Assembly: GCF_036711975.1 (NCBI RefSeq)
Contig: NC_091966.1
Coordinates: 8,315,501-8,379,500, forward strand
Direction: 5' to 3'
DNA length: 64,000 bases
Source: Onthophagus taurus
Lineage: Eukaryota; Arthropoda; Insecta; Coleoptera; Scarabaeidae
Each line of letters begins with the position of its first letter. Within the stretch, counting starts at the first letter, position 1. The notes beneath the pieces were generated by a model, which saw only the letters and a program-made list of their open reading frames with translations, was not told the DNA's origin and did not search any database. This document shows positions 33,401 to 44,815 of this stretch, one piece after another. The position numbers and the translations under genes are program-made.

Positions 33401-35538
33401 TCTGAAGCAGGTTGCAACATGCCATCCAAAACAGCAAACACATTTTAACAGAGACTAAACCCTGATTTTATTTCTATTTACTTTGGAATTTCTTTTACTC
33501 AATATGATTTAAGGAGTAAAACTCGTGTAAAATCCTATCTGCATGAATTTATTTTGATAGGACCTTAAATAATTGTGATTTCACACTTGCAATACGTTTA
33601 TAGTGAGGTACAGGTAAATACCATTCTGATCCTGCCACTCATCTCGATTGAGATTCTTGTCACTCATTGCTCTTCTAACGCTCTCTCCCCAGTACTTCCT
33701 TTCACTCTTCTTTGCTGCGGTATCCACTCCATTGTTCCGGCATTCGTTGTACGTGGCCATACCATATAAGTTGTTTTTTCTCAATATCTTTGATTATTGC
33801 CTCTTGTAACCCCATTTGTTCTCGTATCACTTCATTTCTTACACTTTCCATGCGTAGTCCGTAGGGGTCTGGATTGCCAGATACGGGTGTGCCGTACCCG
33901 CGGTGGCCAAGCTCCATCTACCTGTGGGCCCTAGGTGTAACTGTCATGTTTCTGACACCAAACATGTATGGAGGGGGGATTGTCTTAACCGGCCAACTGG
34001 AGGAGTGAACTTCCTAACCCTAATTAAATCCCCTAAACCCAAGGTCAGAACTTTGCAGATGGGCTCTAGTATTGCCAACGCCAGAGGGGTTATTCAGGTA
34101 CCAAGCTGCTCCACATGGCCCTCCTGGAGGATGGTAGTAACCTCTGGGGTTGAGTAGCGTCGCCTGTCTAACGTACTACTCGTAGAACTCAACATGGTAA
34201 CAAATAAAAAGTGATTATGAAACTGACAAGTAACACTAGGGAAGTGTTGTACGGCGATTTTCTTGAAACTTGGCATACAAGTAGTGTATGGAAAAATATT
34301 CGACACGTGTATCGTCATATCTGCCCGATCGCCGTTTTAAGGGTAGAAATCACCCTTGTGGTTTCCATCTTTGACTCCACAGGAACAGATGACAAACAAA
34401 TAAGATCTCGTATCATAGAAGCAAAAAATCATCGGAGTTTGCAAGACGTGGGAGCGTAAAGCGTTCGCCAATCAGAAGTAAAAGTGAATCCATGGACACA
34501 TAGTGATAGCAAAGATCAGTCATTGAGAAAAGTATAGCGATTAAGAAAAGAATGATTTTTTGCTTCTATGATCCGAGATCTTATTTCTTTGTCATCTGTT
34601 CCTGTGGAGTCAAAGATGGTATCCAAACATTTGCATTCGTTACAGGATTCAGATCTTCTTTGTCGCCTGCTAAAACAGCTTATTGGCATAACTTCTTCCA
34701 CACGTGCAACGTTTTTTATGTAAATTTTGAACAAAGTGGGTAAATACAGCACTAATTTTTCTGTTTCATGTTTCAGCATCTCTGCTGTTATTCCTTCTGG
34801 ACCACAAATTGTTCACTTACTTTTATAGGATGTTCAATTGTTTTAATTGTTAGATTTAATACTCCCAAGTCATCAGGCTTGTTTTTATGTTATAAAAAGC
34901 TCAATATAAGCAATCTTTTTCGCAAGGTTAGTCTCAAAGATTCAAATTAAAGCATTCTTCACGTAACTTAAGATTGAAAGGACAAGCATCTGCTGATTCA
35001 GACGCGACGCAGCAGTATCCAAAATTCAATGAAATTATTTCCTGTAATTTCTACACTCCTGACCAGGTCTTTAATGCTGACAAAATCAAGTTGGAGAACA
35101 TTGAATCGTATCAAGTAGATGTATCTAGTGATTAATGTCTGTGAAGAGTGTTTTTATTCAGAACTGCTGATTCTCTTTGTACCAGTGATCTAATGATCTG
35201 TGATCCCACAACGCGTAGATTCTGATCATCACTTATAACTCCTTGTTATCCTTAATTATATATTTATAGTAGTAATTTGAAAAAAATCCAGTTCCCAACA
35301 TTACATACAAGTTCATCCAAATTATTTAATCTGCTTACACCAAATCAAAATTTGTATTACTATTATTTATTTGTTTTCAATTGTTTCAGCACGAACCGAA
35401 TCTCAACTTATGAGAGCTTTAAATAAAGATACAGATGATACTTCTACTGAACCCATTCAAACAACTGCAGTGCAAGAAGGAGGAGAAGACGAAGAAAATA
35501 ATGAATTTGCATTTGAAGAAATCGAGGATATACAATGA
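30467..35538 (+). CDS. Cfap91: Cilia- and flagella-associated protein 91 (MAATS1/AAT1)
   Basis: Part of the calmodulin- and spoke-associated complex at the base of radial spokes in motile axonemes. In insects it is expected in sperm flagella and chordotonal neurons. Ten exons: 30467-30515, 30566-30642, 30697-30866, 30921-31654, 31723-31872, 31923-32086, 32176-32322, 32391-32612, 32675-33005 and 35390-35538. They total 2193 bp and encode 730 aa. The N-terminus has DPLFIVATSKD. The family hallmark block follows (QTQYRDSSAQTSPW, then WGEGLPAGDHEIKMIERARM, then WAFREQEI). An IQ-like motif MMQSIIRGRAAQIL sits near residue 440. Long charged coiled-coil helices and YLEDIITEG follow. The tail is acidic. 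Length and motif order match vertebrate CFAP91. The last intron (2.4 kb) holds two LINE fragments. A poly(A) signal is at 35661-35666. Confidence 0.93.
33037..33123. repeat. Imperfect inverted repeat in CFAP91 intron
   Basis: ACAAGTGGGATAGAAA near 33038 and TTTCTATCCCAAGTGT near 33108 are reverse complements except for two bases, with about 55 bases between them. It could be a small hairpin element inserted just past the exon 9 donor. Confidence 0.5.
33575..34160 (-). mobile_element. LINE 3'-end fragment plus GC-rich element segment
   Basis: On the minus strand 33575-33880 reads VRNEVIREQMGLQEAII, then WYGHVQRMPEQW, then RAMSDKNLNRDEWQDQNG. This is the RN..IR..M ... L.W.GHV.RM ... AM....L...DW.DR layout at the end of non-LTR RT proteins. 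The adjoining 33860-34160 is markedly GC-richer than the surrounding sequence and is probably part of the same or another element. I cannot classify that part. Confidence 0.65.
34365..34840 (-). mobile_element. Internally deleted LINE RT with inverted duplication
   Basis: On the minus strand GPEGITAEMLKHETEKL (near 34800) is the usual start of a LINE RT domain. It is followed after a deletion by TIFDSTGTDDKEIRSRIIEA (near 34560-34620), which normally lies after the catalytic site. A second copy of the latter segment (34365-34432) lies in opposite orientation, so 34365-34432 and 34550-34617 form arms of about 67 bp. Confidence 0.65.
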
Positions 35539-36077
35539 AACTAAACTTATTTAGAAAAGATGTTCATTATAAAAACAAAAAAATTAAAGTATACTGTTTA
35601 AAAAACAGCTCAATACATCCTACAATTTATATTATTACAATAAAATTGTTTTTATAATAAAATAAAGAACAGTAGATTCTCTAATTTTTTTTTTGTAATC
35701 AATACTAAACTGTTATTAAAAAGTAAAATTATAATAATCTCGCGATTATTCTCTGCAAATTAACGCAAAATCACTTTTTGTTACTTAAGTTTCAATGAAA
35801 TAAAAAAATCGTTTCAATTTTTCTAAATACTAACGTGTAAGTAAATTACTGTGGTCGATGAGATATAGGAACAGCTCCAATAAGTGATTTTTATCCAACC
35901 TTTACTAAATACATAATTTTTTTATTGCAATATTTTTCCTCAATTTGGAGAATCTACTGCACCACCATTTCATAATATAGGTACATAAACTACGCTAGTA
36001 CAATAGTAAAATTAAATCTTATATCAAAAATATTGTTTTCTCTTTGTAAATACATACTATAAAAATCATATATAACT

Positions 36078-39000
36078 TTAAAAATGATTCTCTTTATTTG
36101 ATCTCTGCTTAACTATAGGAGACTGTGGAATTGTTACCTTGCCATCACAATGTATTTGTAATTCTTTGAAATAACTAATGGGCGTCGCTTTAAATTCTGC
36201 TTTTTTACGAAGTCTTTGAATTTCTAATTGTTCTCGTTCTTTCTCCTCTTGAGCACGCTGTAGACAAATCACATCAATAAAAGAAAAATAAATTATAGTA
36301 GTTGATTTTAACCTTTTGTCGATATTTTTCCTCCATTTCTTCTTTTTCCTTACGTCGTCTTTCGAATTCTGCCCGTTCTTGAGCACGAGTTATCGTGTTA
36401 AGTTGAGGATTTATAGGAACGGTTTTTTTATTTGCTCTTTTTGGTATAAAAGGTTCTTTATATAAAACTTTTGGATCCGTTGCTTTAAATGATTTAGTAA
36501 GTAATAATCCGTTAAGTGCATCTTCACTTTTCTAGAAAAAAAATAATTTTAAAAATGATAATTATTTATTTAAGTTAAAATATTCACTGATGACTTAACA
36601 CTTGAACTTGCAGATTTGCAAAAATTATTTAAAACGACAGGCATGATTGGGGTTGCTTTGAATTCCCTTGCAATTTTCTCTTCTTGAATAACCTAAATAT
36701 TTTAAAAATAATTTAAATTAACGATAATATTTATAACTTACCTTTTGAATTTTTAATTCTTTTTGATGCTGCATTTTCTTGATTTTTTCGTCAAAACTAA
36801 ACGGCTCCACCTTAGTCCTCTTTTCCACTACTGGTTGTGGCTAAAAATAAGTAAAACGAAACATATTACACGAATTTAGTGTAATAATTTTCATATTACT
36901 TTAGGGGGGATTTTCTTCTGTTGTACTTTTTTGGTCATTCTTTTAGGTTTAAACGGCACTGGTAGCTTTGGTGCAGAAAAAACGGATTTAGGTATTGGAC
37001 AAGCTTGAAATTTAAATACTTCTTGTGGAGCTTCATTTTGTTTTGGTTTCACCTGGGTCAATTTAAAAGGTTTAACAACTGTAGTTTGCTTTACAGGAAC
37101 TTCAGGCACCTTTGGTGTTAAAAATATCTTTTTATTTAATGGTTGTGCTTTCGGGTGATCTCTAAAACGAAATATAACAGTTTAAAATATAAGAGTAATT
37201 ATTTTAGGCGTAATTTACTTTTGAGCTTCCAAAAATTCTTTAAATTCAAGATCCTCTCGCGACATTATAGTTGTTGAGCGGCATCTACCTTGTGAAAGCA
37301 GATGGGGAGATTGTGGTATTGTATATTTGGATTTAGTGTATGAAATTGCAATAGGTTTGGAACTGAATCTACTTTCTGGTTTAATCCAAAAATTTGCTAC
37401 TTGTTCAGCTGTGCTGCAATATTTTGCGACATTTCTCTTTTTCTGTAAAATAAAATTATTCTTAAAACGGTGTTATTAAATGGCAAAAACCTACCAAAAA
37501 TTCCAAATGAGCATCACATCTGCTAGTTACTTTAAAATTCCTGTTAACAGTAGATAATAATAGAGAATTTTATGTAATACAAATTAAATTGAAACTAATT
37601 ACTTACAACGCACAATTTCTTTCCATCTCTTGTTCCAAAACTATATTACTAGAGCTAATAGATTTTCTTAAGCTATAGATTGGTCCATTAGCAGTCTCTA
37701 TAAAAATATAAAAAAAACTTTATTTAATATTGTATTTGGAAAGGTGGGAAAATTAAAGAAACTTAAGGAAACTATTAAGATTTTTAACCAAAACGCTTTG
37801 CTGAGAATATCATAGGTGAATACCAGGAGTTTATCAGACTCCAGCGTTTAAGATGGACTGGTCATGTGATTAGAATGGGGGACAAGAGAATGCCAAGAGA
37901 ATACAAATAGTACAAACTATTGACAAAAAAAATTACCACACGCATAAGAAAAAACCTGGTTGAATACCAACCTAATAATAAGTTGTATTTAGGAACGGAT
38001 TTTCAACAGAAGATTGCTTACTAACATGGAATCAACATTGAACGAGAGTAACTGACCTAATCAGAGTTGCTGTAAAGCAAAAATTCACGTGTGCTGGTTA
38101 GCAGGCAAATGGAAACGGAGAGATGTCATGTATGAAAAACAGACATTAAAGGGACATATATCCAGCAATGGATAACTAAGTAAAACAAGAACTATGCAGA
38201 GGGGCAAAAGCTTCAGTAAAGTTAAATAACCAAATATCAGAAAGCTGCAACATCACAAAAGCCATCCAACAAGCCTGCAGATTGTCACCTGTACCCATAC
38301 TGTTTAATAAATAAGTGCAGACCGCGCTTGATGAATGGAGGAAAAAATAAAGAGGAAAGGGAACAGACAATGCTGTATACGCAAAATTTTGCAGATGATC
38401 ATATGGCAGTGGCCCAAGATGAAGAGGTTCTTCAGTATACATATATCAAGGAGATTATAGACGCACACAACCAGTGTGCCTTGGTCACAAACAGAGCAAA
38501 CACATAATATCTTTGTGTAGCACATTAAAAGCTGCTAACTGAATCAAATTTAATTAATCCCATGGAAATACAGAAAGGATAAAGAGAAATGTAACTCTCA
38601 ACTCAATAACTGTGGATACTGTATACAGGGTGATTCTTAACCTATACGCATAAACTTGCAGATTCATTCCTCATAACAAATAATGACTAATTGGTGAACA
38701 AAATTGTAGCAAAAGTTTTTTGGTTTCCTAGATATCCTTGAAATTAATTCTCGAATTATGAATACATAGAAATTACTTGAAACTACGATGGTGATAAACA
38801 ATTGCAATTTTAACAACTGTTGTTTAAGTACACTTGTGTCATTGTGACATGTAATAACATTTGAAGCTTATAAAAATTATGGCGCACAATTTCTCTAACG
38901 AGGATCTTATGAACATGGTAATGGCATAGGGGAATCACGGCAAAATTCTGTGCTTGCGACTCGTTTCTATGCAGAAAGGTTTCCAGAGAGAACGTGGTAG

Positions 39001-40696
39001 GGAAAATGGCGATATTCGACCGAGGCTTGGGCAAAATGGAGAAGCAGTTCGAAGAACAGCCACAATCCATAATTTGGCGAATATTGAGGCACAACCAACT
39101 CCATCCATATCACGTGCAACCTGTATAAGCCCTACTACCAGTGGATCATCCCCCTCGAGTACAATTTTACGAGTGATTGCTACATCAGCATCACTTGAAC
39201 CCAAACCTTACTAATAACGTTTTAGTTACGGACGAGGCTATTTTCACACGTAACCATGGTTTAGGCCACGCTTATGGAAAATCGTAGATTCGGCGAGCCC
39301 AATTGTGTATACACTTCATTGAAACCAAAAAACCTTTGCTACAATTTTTTTCACCTATTAGCCACTATTTGTCATGAGGAATAAACCCCCAAGTTTATGC
39401 GTATGGGTTGAGAATCAGCCTGTATAGCAAATAAATAATTTGTTATAAAGAATTGAAGGCTATGTAAACAATTTTTCTAAAGATTTAATTCTTGTATTGA
39501 ATAGAGTTCTTTGAGAGCCTTCCAATACTACATGAACATCTTTCCTAAATTGTCAAATGAAACTAAAGCAAGTATGATTGCTTTTGGAATCCAAGATAGT
39601 TTCAGATTTCCCCAGACAAAATTAAAATGAGTATAATCTTTTAAGAATATATTTAACAATTCTCTAAAACGTATCATAACTTCAGGTATTAATTATTTAA
39701 ATGTATTCAAGGGCAAGATGATAATATGGATGCAAATAAATTATGAGAAATTAAATATTTGCTTAATTATTGTTAGAAAACATTACCCACATCAATCAAT
39801 AAATTATGTTCATATTTTATTACAAAAAAAAAATAAAAATCTGTTATGGAAATCTTAAATATTAATAAATTAAGATAAATATACAGGCTGTTTCAGCGAG
39901 ACTAGGCATTAGACGTTTCTGGGGTTCTGTGCAAAATAAAAATTTGAAAATTCATTTTTAAGTATTATTGATAGCATTCTTTTCGACTAAAATATTTTCA
40001 GATTTCTAACACTTCCGGTTATACCGGTAGTCGCCACCTACTTTATTTTTTTAAATCAAAGACCTGTATAGTCTTACAAGTTTGGATTTGTCTGTTTTCA
40101 AGGCTTAGGAATAACTTTAGTTTCTGTAATTTGATTCAGCCGTTCTCGAGTTATTAGAATTTTAAAAAATTAGAGTACTCGATTTTTGAGATATCAATTT
40201 AGGATTCAGAACCCCAGAAACGTTTAATGACCGGTCTCGCTGAGACACCTGTATATATTAACATTAAGAAAATATTGATTTTAAAATTAATTTAACATGT
40301 GTTCTTACAATATTCACACTTATTTCCAAAATAACTTTATTCCCAACTTCACCATGATTAAAATAATAGATCAAAAATATTAAAAGAACATCCATCACTT
40401 ACGATGTGAGTGGAAACTTATTGAAAACTTCAATAACATTTTAAAATTGCAATTAAAAAAATAAATTAACCTGTTACTGAAAAAGATTGGTAATTATCGC
40501 TATTTTCACTGTTTGTTTCCTGATTGCCATCAACTTGATCTAAGTCCACATCTAAAAAATTAAAGTATCTTATTAAACTGCCTTATAACACAAATTTACT
40601 AACATTTTATGAGAACTTACCGAAAAACGTTTCTGTACTTTCGTCATCTTCAAAGCCTTTAAATCGGGGGACATTAAAGTTCGCAAATTCCTCCAT
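36078..40696 (-). CDS. TPX2: TPX2-family spindle assembly factor
   Basis: A microtubule-associated protein that nucleates spindle microtubules and binds Aurora A and kinesin-5 in other animals. Ten exons (minus strand): 40621-40696, 40471-40551, 37607-37697, 37495-37540, 37219-37442, 36900-37161, 36742-36840, 36600-36692, 36313-36531 and 36078-36257. They total 1371 bp and encode 456 aa, shorter than vertebrate TPX2 (about 750 aa). Visible family motifs are YTIPQSPHLLSQ (the LT.P.SP repeat), FKFQACPIPKSVF (FKA.P.P), PFSFDEK, EFKATPI, and a C-terminal FKATPISYFKEL followed by VTIPQSP. The C-terminal third is a charged helix. The acidic N-terminus (EEFANFNVPRFKGF) could hold an Aurora-A contact, which is inference. 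Intron 2 (2.8 kb) has taken in a LINE, a mariner-like element and a MITE. A poly(A) signal, read as TTTATT on the plus strand, lies at 35921-35926. Confidence 0.85.
37790..38570 (+). mobile_element. LINE relic inside TPX2 intron 2
   Basis: Plus-strand pieces are EFIRLQRLRWTGHVIRMGDKRM near 37830-37900 (the LRW.GHV.RM block), then AIQQACRLSPVPILFNK near 38260-38310 (the GVRQGC.LSP.LFN block), and FADDHMAVAQDEEVLQ near 38393-38440 (the catalytic FADD block). The order is scrambled relative to an intact element because the C-terminal block comes first. Two separate insertions or a rearranged copy are likely. Confidence 0.6.
38624..39424 (+). mobile_element. Mariner-like TIR element, 801 bp, long inverted termini
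   Basis: The element runs from TACAGGGTGATTCTTAACCT to the inverted end at 39424 and is flanked by TA on both sides. Inverted similarity continues inward for about 130 bases (AAATTGTAGCAAAAG is mirrored near 39335). Inside, remnants of a transposase read ERFPER (near 38980), RRTATIHN (near 39050) and VLVTDEAIFTRN (near 39215). The last is the region around the first catalytic Asp. The rest of the DDE domain is absent, so it is a deleted, non-autonomous derivative. Confidence 0.8.
39882..40253. mobile_element. MITE, 372 bp, TA target
   Basis: The left end TACAGGCTGTTTCAGCGAGA is mirrored at the right end by a terminus that closes with CTCGCTGAGACACCTGTA. Inverted similarity spans about 45 bases and includes ACGTTTCTGGGGTTCTG. 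TA flanks both sides. There is no coding capacity. The first bases match the inner fold-back element at 42508, suggesting related transposase recognition. Confidence 0.8.
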
Positions 40697-41379
40697 TTCG
40701 GAGATAAAAAATCCTTGCAAATAAAATAAACGCAATAAACTAACAAAATAACACTAAATTCTTCCTATTTTAAATCAGATATTTTATTAACATCTAAGTA
40801 AATGTTCTTGTTTGATACAACACGTTAAAAGAATGGAAGAATGCAACGCAACAGAACCGAGTAAAGATACGTTAGTTCGTTAACACGTTTTTTCTTTTGA
40901 TACATTTAAAGTTGACGCATGCCAAGTGTAAAAGCTTTCTCATTGGTTGAAATTACAAACAAGATTGCAAAAGCGTATACAGAGTCATTTAAAGAATCGG
41001 TAACATTTATGGCTTACTGTTATTTTGAAAATTACATTCGTTGTAAGCTTACGTTAAACAAAATGATATCTTCGAAATGGCTTTAACCACTTCGATTTAA
41101 CTTTAAAGTAAATGAAGTTCCAATTCGGATGATACGTTTAGGGAAATTTTGTGTTAGATAGTTGGCTTAAACGAATAAATTATGTTTCGATATACAGAGT
41201 GTTCACAATAATTGTAAAAATAAATTTAAAATTCGAGTTGATCATAACAATATACAACAATCTTACTCTGAATAACAACTGACACTAATAGTAGGCCTAG
41301 AACGTCTAGACTAGAACTGACAGTAGCACTACAACTAACACTAGACCTATAACTAGTATTAAAAGATTCGAAAAAAGAG
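40697..41379. other. TPX2 upstream region with short tandem motifs
   Basis: The promoter side of TPX2. Around 41280-41360 the sequence repeats AACTAACACTAGACCTA-like units of about 9-14 bases. TACAGAGTGTTCACAA at 41193 resembles a TIR-element end. No gene is visible. Confidence 0.4.
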
Positions 41380-41462
41380 ACCGGGACATGGCACCTACTT
41401 TTTTCGTTTCTCTTATAGTTTCTGAGATAGCCTATAATAACACCGAAATTTGCCCACCTGTA
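41380..41462. mobile_element. Partial terminus of a fold-back element
   Basis: This segment (ending TTGCCCACCTGTA) matches the right end of the large fold-back element beginning at 41461. It abuts it terminus to terminus across CCACCTGTACAGGTGG. It represents a truncated second copy. Confidence 0.65.
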
Positions 41463-43696
41463 CAGGTGGTTCAAATTCGATATCCGAATAGGCTAACTCG
41501 GAAACTAGGTATAAGAGTTAGAAAAAAATTAGATAACATGTCATGATCTCGTTTTTCGAGAAACTGCTAATGCCGAAAACCTCAAAGCGCTATCGACTTT
41601 TGTTTTTCCCCTAGAGGCTCAAATTGAAAATATCGTAAAATCAGCAAGTGCAATTATCTTGGTTATTATTATAGGTGGAGTATTATAACTAACAATAAGA
41701 CATTATATGGACACTTTTTTACAGAGAATTTCATGACGTAGTCAAAAAATTTTGATTTTGAGAATTTTCGTTTTTTTAAATGGACACAAACACTGATTAT
41801 TTCCTTAATTATTATCCATTAACCAATTTAATGGTTATTTTCTTCTGATTATAAAAATATAGTGTTTGACAGGTCTATTTCTTATTGTTTTAGAATAAAG
41901 CTAAAAATAAACTTTTTTTTAGTGTCGTCAAAGAAATTAAATTTGCAGTTTCCTGTAAATTATACCTAAAAATTAAAAATACATATTACTGATATTTGAA
42001 AAAAATACATTTGTTGAACTATTTCATTTATATTTGTTTTATACAAAAGATGGAATAGATTGCATTATTTCACATTTTTTATTAATATTTAATATTGTTA
42101 TTAAATGACTTAATAAATTATTGATAGATGGCACTCATATATATTTTTAATTCAAATAAACATAGCAGCATTTGTTTATATTCAAACATTTTCTGAAGTG
42201 TCAAATTAAAAATCCTGTTTTTTAAGATGGATTACGAAAAGTTTAACAAGTTAGAATGTTACATATTAGAAAATAAAGTAAATTTTATATAAATTTTTAA
42301 TAGAATAATTTTTAGTTATAGTACCGTAATTTACAGGAAACTGTAAATTTAATTTCTTTGACGACACTAAAAAAAAAGTTTTTTGGCTTTATTCTAAAAC
42401 AATAAGAAATAGACCTATGTAACAACATATTTTTGTAATCAGAAAAAAATAACGAATTTAATAAGCGGTGGTTGTTTCCATTTAAAAAAACGAAAATTGT
42501 CATAATATACAGCCTGTTTCAGAGTAAGCGCCTTATTTTTTTTAGCCGCACTATGGGTACTACTTTCAAAATATTTACAGTAATATGTTTTAGGACATTC
42601 TCTACGCGATGGTGATACCAGTTTTTCAATTGGACAAATTATTTCAAAATGGCGACTTTCAACTTTTTTATTTTTTTTTTTATTGTTGAGATCCTAAAAA
42701 CATTCTTTTTGCGATAGTATTTCGTTTTTCTTAAAAAATCATGTCTTACCTCATCAAAAAGCAAACTAACATTTTAATCTAGTAGCGCACGAATGTTTTA
42801 CTCGATGTTATTTTTGTAGCCGTTGACACAAAAGAAACAATTAAACTTTACTTTGTAATAAACATCTACTTTTTGAAACTCAAAATTAAAAATTTACTTC
42901 AAATAAAAATTAGGTATTTACAAAAAATACTCGAAATGCTTTCCTTCTTTTTCAATACATAAATTGAAACGTCGTTCAATGGAGTCAATAGATTGATAGC
43001 ATTGGTTGACGTTTGACTACTAGATTAAAGTTTAATTGTTGTTTTGTGTCTACCGCTACTTGATATTTGGACAAAAATAACATCGAGTGTAAAACATTAA
43101 CGAGCTACTAGATTAAAATGTTAGTTTGCTTTCTGATGGGGGAAGACATGAATTTTTAAGAAAAACGAAATACTATCGTAAAAAGAATGTTTTTAGGATC
43201 TCAACAATAAAAAAAAATATGGCATTCCATTTAAAAAAAAAAGTTGAAAGTCGCCATTTTGAAATAATTCGTCCAATTTAAAATCTGGTATCACCATCGT
43301 GTAGAGAATGTCCTAACACATATAACTGCCAAATATTTTGAAAGTAGTACCCATAGTGTGGCTAAAAAAAAATAAGGCGGTTACTCTGAAACAGGCTGTA
43401 TATCAAACTCTAAAACCAAACATTTTTTTTGACTACGTCATCAAATTCTCTGTAAAAAAGTGTCCATACAATGTCGTAGTTATAATACTCCACCTATAAC
43501 AATAACCAAGATAATGCTGGTTTTACGATATTTTCAATTTTGGCCTCTAGAGGAAAAACAAAGGACGATAGCGCTTTGAGGTTTTTGGCATTAGCAGTTT
43601 CTCGAAAAACAAGATCATGACATGTAAGCTACTTTTTTGCTAACTCTTATAGTTTCCGAGATAGCCTATTCAGACATCGAATTTGAACCACCTGTA
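41461..43696. mobile_element. Large fold-back transposon interrupted by a second one
   Basis: The termini are TACAGGTGGTTCAAATTCGA and its inverse. The left arm (41461 to about 41975) is mirrored by the right arm, which is split into two parts: about 42320-42507 and 43401-43696. The two parts are separated exactly by the element 42508-43400. Mirrored landmarks are TTTACAGAGAATT with TGACGTAGTC (41720-41745), matched in inverse at about 43430-43460, and TTTGACGACACT, matched at about 42355 against 41925. Each arm is about 490-515 bp. No coding capacity. Confidence 0.8.
42508..43400. mobile_element. Inner fold-back element, 893 bp
   Basis: It begins TACAGCCTGTTTCAGAGTAA and ends with the inverse, flanked by TA. 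Inverted similarity continues for roughly 270-300 bases on each side (AAAATGGCGACTTTCAACTT is mirrored near 43240). The central 300 bases are unique. It lies inside the right arm of the 41461-43696 element and is therefore younger. Confidence 0.85.
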
Positions 43697-44815
43697 CATA
43701 TACCATTGATATGTTTTCCAATTTAATGTTTGAATTCAATTTGTATTATATTACAATGTAATTATTGTTAAATTGACACACTCTACGATTTTTTGGTAAA
43801 ATGGGGGAATAAGGTATTATTATTATTATAATGATTTTATCGCCTATATCCGTTACTTTACGGACACTCTGTATAGTGCTGGTGTTCTATAAATAGTTTT
43901 AGTTCAATATAATACATTAATAATAATAAAAGTAGTGAATCGGTGCATATCTGAGCTTATGGTGCAAATGGGTTATGTTATATGGATTTACTGTAAAAAA
44001 GTAAACAATAAAATTCGCACAATAAATTTTAAATTTAATAACTTCTTACTAACGCCATCTTTTGCCCGGCGATCGTTTCTATTGACAATTGCGGACTCAG
44101 TCCGCCGAAGACTTTAGAAGTTAAGAAATATGAATTATCACATCCAATAAACGTGATAAGTACTATCAAATAATAAATTTTGAAATTTACAGAGAATGTA
44201 TTGAGATTTTCCAATATAAACATTTTAAATTAGTAGATAAGTTATCATCACTACAAAACAAACATAATATGTGCATACATATGTTTGTTTAAAAATACTG
44301 CAATATTTATTGTATTAAGATTTTTGATAATAAATTATCATTGTTATTTATTGATAGTAAACGACAAAGTTGAAAATGTTTTATATGATTAAATAAACAT
44401 AAAATAATACATTTTCAAATTCATTCTAACGTAAACGCAGGTTTCGTATAACCTCAAAAAATTGTGTCGTGTACAACGTGTGTAGGTATTGCTGTTTATT
44501 GTGTAAGTTTACGTTTATGGCTAAGCGAAATTTCGTGTTGAAACACAACCAACTGTAATTACTCAAGACTATAAAGGCTCGATAAATCATCTTTGTTAAT
44601 TAAAAAGTCGCGTGTCTCGCTAAATAATACCTACAACTTCCCATTATTTATTTGGAAATTAATAGTTCTCTTCTCAAAATTCTTCGTTTCACAGGTAAGG
44701 AATGATTATGCATATTCTTTATTTATAATTCGTTTTTAAATTAATACTAATCTTTGTTTTCTTTTTCCCCTTTCCGTTTTCTTCCTTTTCATTTTTAAAT
44801 TTAGGTTTTATTAGA
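43697..44815. other. Guanylate kinase upstream region
   Basis: Includes an isolated TIR end at about 43828-43873 (inverse of the Tc1-type terminus at 29165) followed by TA. The probable 5' UTR exon of guanylate kinase ends at a GTAAGG donor (44695). The UTR intron is 44695-44804. Confidence 0.5.
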
